From Paragorgia papillata (taxonomy: Eukaryota; Cnidaria; Anthozoa; Scleralcyonacea; Coralliidae), in NCBI GenBank assembly GCA_035771165.1, contig JAWNZC010000409.1, positions 1-64,000 on the forward strand: a stretch of 64,000 nucleotides of DNA, read 5' to 3'. The translations under genes were made by a program, and so were the position numbers. The notes below the pieces were generated by a model, which was given only the letters and a program-made list of their open reading frames with translations, was not told where the DNA came from and ran no database searches. The stretch's first letter is position 1; each line of letters opens with the position of its first letter. This document shows positions 59,301 through 64,000 of the stretch, piece by piece.

Positions 59301-62300
59301 CAAATGTCAAACACTGGGATACACAAAGGCAGTACAAATCACATGTCAAACGCTGGGATGCACCCAGGCAGTCCGAAGCAACTGTCAATCTCTGGGGATG
59401 CACCCAGGCAGCCCAGATCACATGTCAAAGACTGGGGATGCATCCAGGCAGTCCAAAGCAAATGTCAAACACTCGGATGCAGGCACCCAGGTAGCCGGAA
59501 GCAACAGTCAATCACTGGGGATGCACCCAGGCAGTCCAAATCACATGCCAAACGCTGGGGATACACCCAGGCAATCCGAAACAAATGTCAAACACTGGGG
59601 ATGTACACAGGCATTCCAAATCACATACCAAACACTGTGGATGCACCCAGGCAGTCCGAAAGAAATGTCAAACACTGGGGATGCACCCAGGCAGTCCAAA
59701 TCACATGTCAATCACTGGGGATGCACCCAGGTGATCCGAAGCAAATGTCAAACACTGGGGATGCATCCAGGTAGTCCGAAACAAATGTCAAACACTGGGG
59801 ATGCATCCAGGTAGGCCGAAGCAACTGTCAATCACTGGGGATGCACCCAAGTAGTCCGAAGCAAATGTCAAACACTGGGGATGCATCCAGGTAACCCGAA
59901 GCAAATGTCAAACACTGGGGATGCATCCAGGTAGTCCGAAGTAACTGTCAATCACTGGGGATACACCCAGGCAATCCAGATCACATGTCAAACACTGGGG
60001 ATGCACCCAGGCAGTCTAAATCACATGTCAATCACTGGGAATGCACCCAGGTAGTCCGAAGCAAATGTCAAGCACTGGGGATGCATCCAGGTAGCCCGAA
60101 GCAACTGTCAAACACTGGGGATGTTCCCAGGCATTCCACATCACATGTCAAACGTTGGGGATGCACCCAGGCTGTCCAAAGCAAATGTCAAACACTCGGA
60201 TGCAGGCACCCAGGTAGCCCGAAGCAACAGTCAATCACTGGGGATGCACCCAGGCAGTCCAAATCACATGTCAATCACTGGGTATGCACCCAGGTGATCC
60301 GAAGCAAATGTCAAACACTGGGATACACAAAGGCAGTACAAATCACATGTCAAACGCTGGGGATGCACCCAGGCAGTCCGAAGCAACTGTCAATCACTGG
60401 GGATGCACACCGGCAATCCAGATTACATGTCAATCACTGGGGACGCATCCAGGTAGTCAGAAGCAACTGTCAATCAGTGGGGATACACCCAGGCAATCCA
60501 GATCACATGTCAAACACTGGGGATGCACCCAGGCAGTCTAAATCACATGTCAATCACTGGGAATGCACCCAGGTAGTCCGAAGCAAATGTCAAGCACTGG
60601 GGATGCATCCAGGGAGCCCGAAGCAACTGTCAAACACTGGGGATGTACCCAGGCATTCCACATCACATGTCAAACGTTGGGGATGCACACAGGCTGTCCA
60701 AACCAAATGTCAAACACTCGGATGCAGGCACCCAGGTAGCCCGAAGCAACAGTCAATCACTGGGGATGCACCCAGGCAGTCCAAATCACATGTCAATCAC
60801 TGGGTATGCACCCAGGTGATCCGAAGCAAATGTCAAACACTGGAATACACAAAGGCAGTACAAATCACATGTCAAACGCTGGGGATGCACCCAGGCAGTC
60901 CGAAGCAACTGTCAATCACTGGGGATGCACACCGGCAATCCAGATTACATGTCAATCACTGGGGATGCATCCAGGTAGTCCGAAGCAACTGTCAATCAGT
61001 GGGGATACACCCAGGCAATCCAGGTCACATGTCAAACACTGGGGATGCACCCAGGCATTACGAAACAAATGTCAAACACTGGGGAATCACCCTGGCAGTC
61101 CAAATCACATGTCAATCACTGGGGATGCACCCAGGTAGTACGAAGCAAATGTCAAACACTGGGATACACAGAGGCAGTACAAATCACATGTCAAACGCTG
61201 GGGATGCACCCAGGCAGTCCGAAGCAACTGTCAATCACTGGGGATGCACCCAGGCAGTCCAAATCACATGTCAATCACTGGGGATGCACCCAGGTAGTCC
61301 GAAGCAAATGTAAAACACTGGGATACACAAAGGCAGTCCAAATCACATGTCAAACGCTGGGGATGCACCCAGGCAGTCCGAAGCAACTGTCAATCACTGG
61401 GGATGCCCCCAGGCAGTCCAAATCACATGTCAATCACTGGGGATGCACCGAGGTAGTCCGAAGCAAATGTGAAACACTGGGGATGCATCCAGGTAGTCCG
61501 AAGCAACTGTCAATCACTGGGGATAAACCCAGGCAATCCAGATCACATGTCAAATACCGGAGTGCACCCAGGCAATCCGAAACAGATGACAAACACTGGG
61601 GATGCACCCAGGCAGCCCAAATCACATGTCAATCACTGGGGATGCACCCAGGTAGTCCGAAGCAAATGTCAAACACTGGGGATGCATCCAGGTAGTCCGA
61701 AGCAAATGTCAAACACTGGGGATGCATCCAGGTAGGCCGAAGCAACTATCAATCACTGGGGATGCACCCAAGTAGTCCGAAGCAAATGTCAAACACTGGG
61801 GATGCATCCAGGTAACACGAAGCAAATGTCAAACACTGGGGATGCATCCAGGTAGTCCGAAGAAACTGTCAATCACTGGGGATACACCCAGGCAATCCAG
61901 ATCACATGTCAAACACTGGGGATGCACCCAGGCAGTCTAAATCACATGTCAATCACTGGGAATGCACCCAGGTAGTCCGAAGCAAATGTCAAGCACTGGG
62001 GATGCATCCAGTAGCCCGAAGCAACTGTCAAACACTGGGGATGTACCCAGGCATTCCACATCACATGTCAAACGTTGGGGATGCACCCAGGCTGTCCAAA
62101 GCAAATGTCAAACACTCGGATGCAGGCACCCAGGTAGCCCGAAGCAACAGTCAATCACTGGGGATGCACCCAGGCAGTCCAAATCACATGTCAATCACTG
62201 GGTATGCACCCAGGTGATCTGAAGCAAATGTCAAACACTGGGATACACAAAGGCAGTACAAATCACATGTCAAACGCTGGGGATGCACCCAGGCAGTCCG

Positions 62301-64000
62301 AAGCAACTGTCAATCACTGGGGATGCACACCGGCAATCCAGATTACATGTCAATCACTGGGGATGCATCCAGGTAGTCCGAAGCAACTGTCAATCAGTGG
62401 GGATACACCCCGGCAATCCAGGTCACATGTCAAACACTGGGGATGCACCCAGGCATTCCGAAACAAATGTCAAACACTGGGGAATCACCCTGGCAGTCCA
62501 AATCACATGTCAATCACTGGGGATGCACCCAGGTAGTACGAAGCAAATGTCAAACACTGGGATACACAGAGGCAGTCCAAATCACATGTCAAACGCTGGG
62601 GATGCACCCAGGCAGTCCGAAGCAACTGTCAATCACTGGGGATGCACCCAGGCAGTCCAAATCACATGTCAATCACTAGGGATGCACCGAGGTAGTCCGA
62701 AGCAAATGTGAAACACTGGGGATGCATCCAGGTAGTCCGAAGCAACTGTCAATCACTGGGGATAAACCCAGGCAATCCAGATCACATGTCAAATACCGGA
62801 GTGCACCGAGGCAATCCGAAACAAATGACAAACACTGGGGATGCACCCAGGCAGTCCAAATCACATGTCAATCACTGGGGATGCACCCAGGTAGTCCGAA
62901 GCAAATGTCAAACACTGGGGATGCATCCAGGTAGTCCGAAGCAAATGTCAAACACTGGGGATGCATCCAGGTAGGCCGAAGCAACTATCAATCACTGGGG
63001 ATGCACCCAAGTAGTCCGAAGCAAATGTCAAACACTGGGGATGCATCCAGGTAACCCGAAGCAAATGTCAAACACTGGGGATGCATCCAGGTAGTCCGAA
63101 GAAACTGTCAATCACTGGGGATACACCCAGGCAATCCAGATCACATGTCAAACACTGGGGATGCACCCAGGCAGTCTAAATCACATGTCAATCACTGGGA
63201 ATGCACCCAGGTAATCCGAAGCAAATGTCAAGCACTGGGGATGCATCCAGGTAGCCCGAAGCAACTGTCAAACACTGGGGATGTACCCAGGCATTCCAAA
63301 TCACATGTCAAACGTTGGGGATGCACCCAGGCTGTCCAAAGCAAATGTCAAACACTCGGATGCAGGCACCCAGGTAGCCCGAAGCAACAGTCAATCACTG
63401 GGGATGCACCCAGGCAGTCCAAATCACATGTCAAACGCTGGGGATGCACCCAGGCAATCCGAAACAAATGTCAAACACTGGGGATTCACCCTGGCAGTCC
63501 AAATCACATGTCAATCACTGGGGATGCACCCAGGTGATCCGAAGCAAATGTCAAACACTGGGATACACAAAGGCAGTACAAATCACATGTCAAACGCTGG
63601 GGATGCACCCAGGCAGTCCGAAGCAACTGTCAATCTCTGGGGATGCACCCAGGCAGCCCAGATCACATGTCAAAGACTGGGGATGCATCCAGGCAGTCCA
63701 AAGCAAATGTCAAACACTCGGATGCCGGCACCCAGGTAGCCCGAAGCAACAGTCAATCACTGGGGATGCACCCAGGCAGTCTAAATCACATGTCAAACGC
63801 TGGGGATGCACCCAGGCAATCCGAAACAAATGTCAAACACTAGGGATGTACACAGGCATTCCAAATCACATACCAAACACTGTGGATGCACCCAGGCAGT
63901 CCGAAAGAAATGTCAAACACTGGGGATTCACCCTGGCAGTCCAAATCACATGTCAATCACTGGGGATGCACCCAGGTGATCCGAAGCAAATGTCAAACAC
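53375..64000. repeat. 40-bp satellite array, right part, continuing past the window
   Basis: The same 40-bp satellite resumes in phase at the transposon junction (AT/TGTCAATCACTAGGG) and runs to the last base, about 265 monomers. Higher-order units are regular: the ACTCGGATGCAGGCACCC marker recurs about 18 monomers apart (56955 to 57675; 59475 to 60195), 31 apart (62115 to 63355) and 26 apart (54105 to 55145). All plus and minus frames within it are by-products of the repeat. Confidence 0.95.

Noticed and set aside
53335..63843. Long ORFs in the right satellite arm
   Set aside because: Same reason: cyclic 40-residue translation of tandem DNA, no splice or start context that distinguishes one frame.
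30170..64000. CRISPR array
   Set aside because: Monomers are directly adjacent without unique spacers, and the context is eukaryotic.
30170..64000. CENP-B-box or telomere repeat
   Set aside because: I saw no CENP-B-box-like TTCG..CGGGA motif in the monomer and no TTAGGG arrays, so a centromere or telomere role is only a guess.

Overview
This window looks like nuclear DNA of an invertebrate animal, probably an early-branching one such as a sponge or cnidarian. The evidence is spliced genes with GT-AG introns, an AT-rich background, and dense animal-type transposable elements (APE-type LINE, SINEs, foldback and TIR MITEs, THAP-DDE transposase, CMC-type transposase, OTU-protease fragments). No bacterial operons, rRNA operon or tRNA were recognised. 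The phylum is an inference; nothing here fixes the species.

Layout. 0.3-1.9 kb: a small three-exon gene on the minus strand (219 codons, unknown family) whose start codon sits 46 bp from a 948-bp foldback element. 4.5-5.9 kb: two adjacent decayed OTU cysteine-protease domains (minus strand); one is cut by a 386-bp MITE with an 11-bp target duplication. 6.8-10.1 kb: a dead LINE (minus strand) with a minisatellite tail and nested insertions. 11.9-16.1 kb: a well-preserved seven-exon coding region (minus strand) with the motif set of CMC (CACTA/EnSpm-like) transposases but no first catalytic exon; its introns carry two MITEs, a C39 run and simple repeats. 16.1-25.8 kb: a repeat-only zone of nested dispersed repeats, a tandem array and fragments of a LINE and a DIRS-like retroelement. 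27.4-28.1 kb: an EXO1/XPG-I nuclease fragment with one frame break, followed by a small HIRAN-like reading frame.

30.2-64 kb (continuing past the right edge): a very large satellite with a 40-bp monomer and variable higher-order structure, about 30 kb visible. It is interrupted once, at 49,483-53,374, by a 3.9-kb DNA transposon with ~150-bp inverted termini and a 2-bp AT target duplication. The transposon encodes an intact 473-residue THAP-DDE transposase on the plus strand. On the minus strand, starting just inside the opposite terminus, lies the head of an OTU protease. It also contains two inverted copies of a repeat with a 5S-rRNA-like segment and a small MITE.

How the parts relate: nearly all coding matter here is transposon-derived. 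The long reading frames in the satellite are a by-product of a 40-bp monomer with few stop codons (three monomers = 120 bp = 40 codons) and should not be annotated as proteins. The best candidates for further attention are the two-gene THAP-DDE/OTU transposon, the satellite's higher-order organisation, and the intact-looking CMC-type gene.
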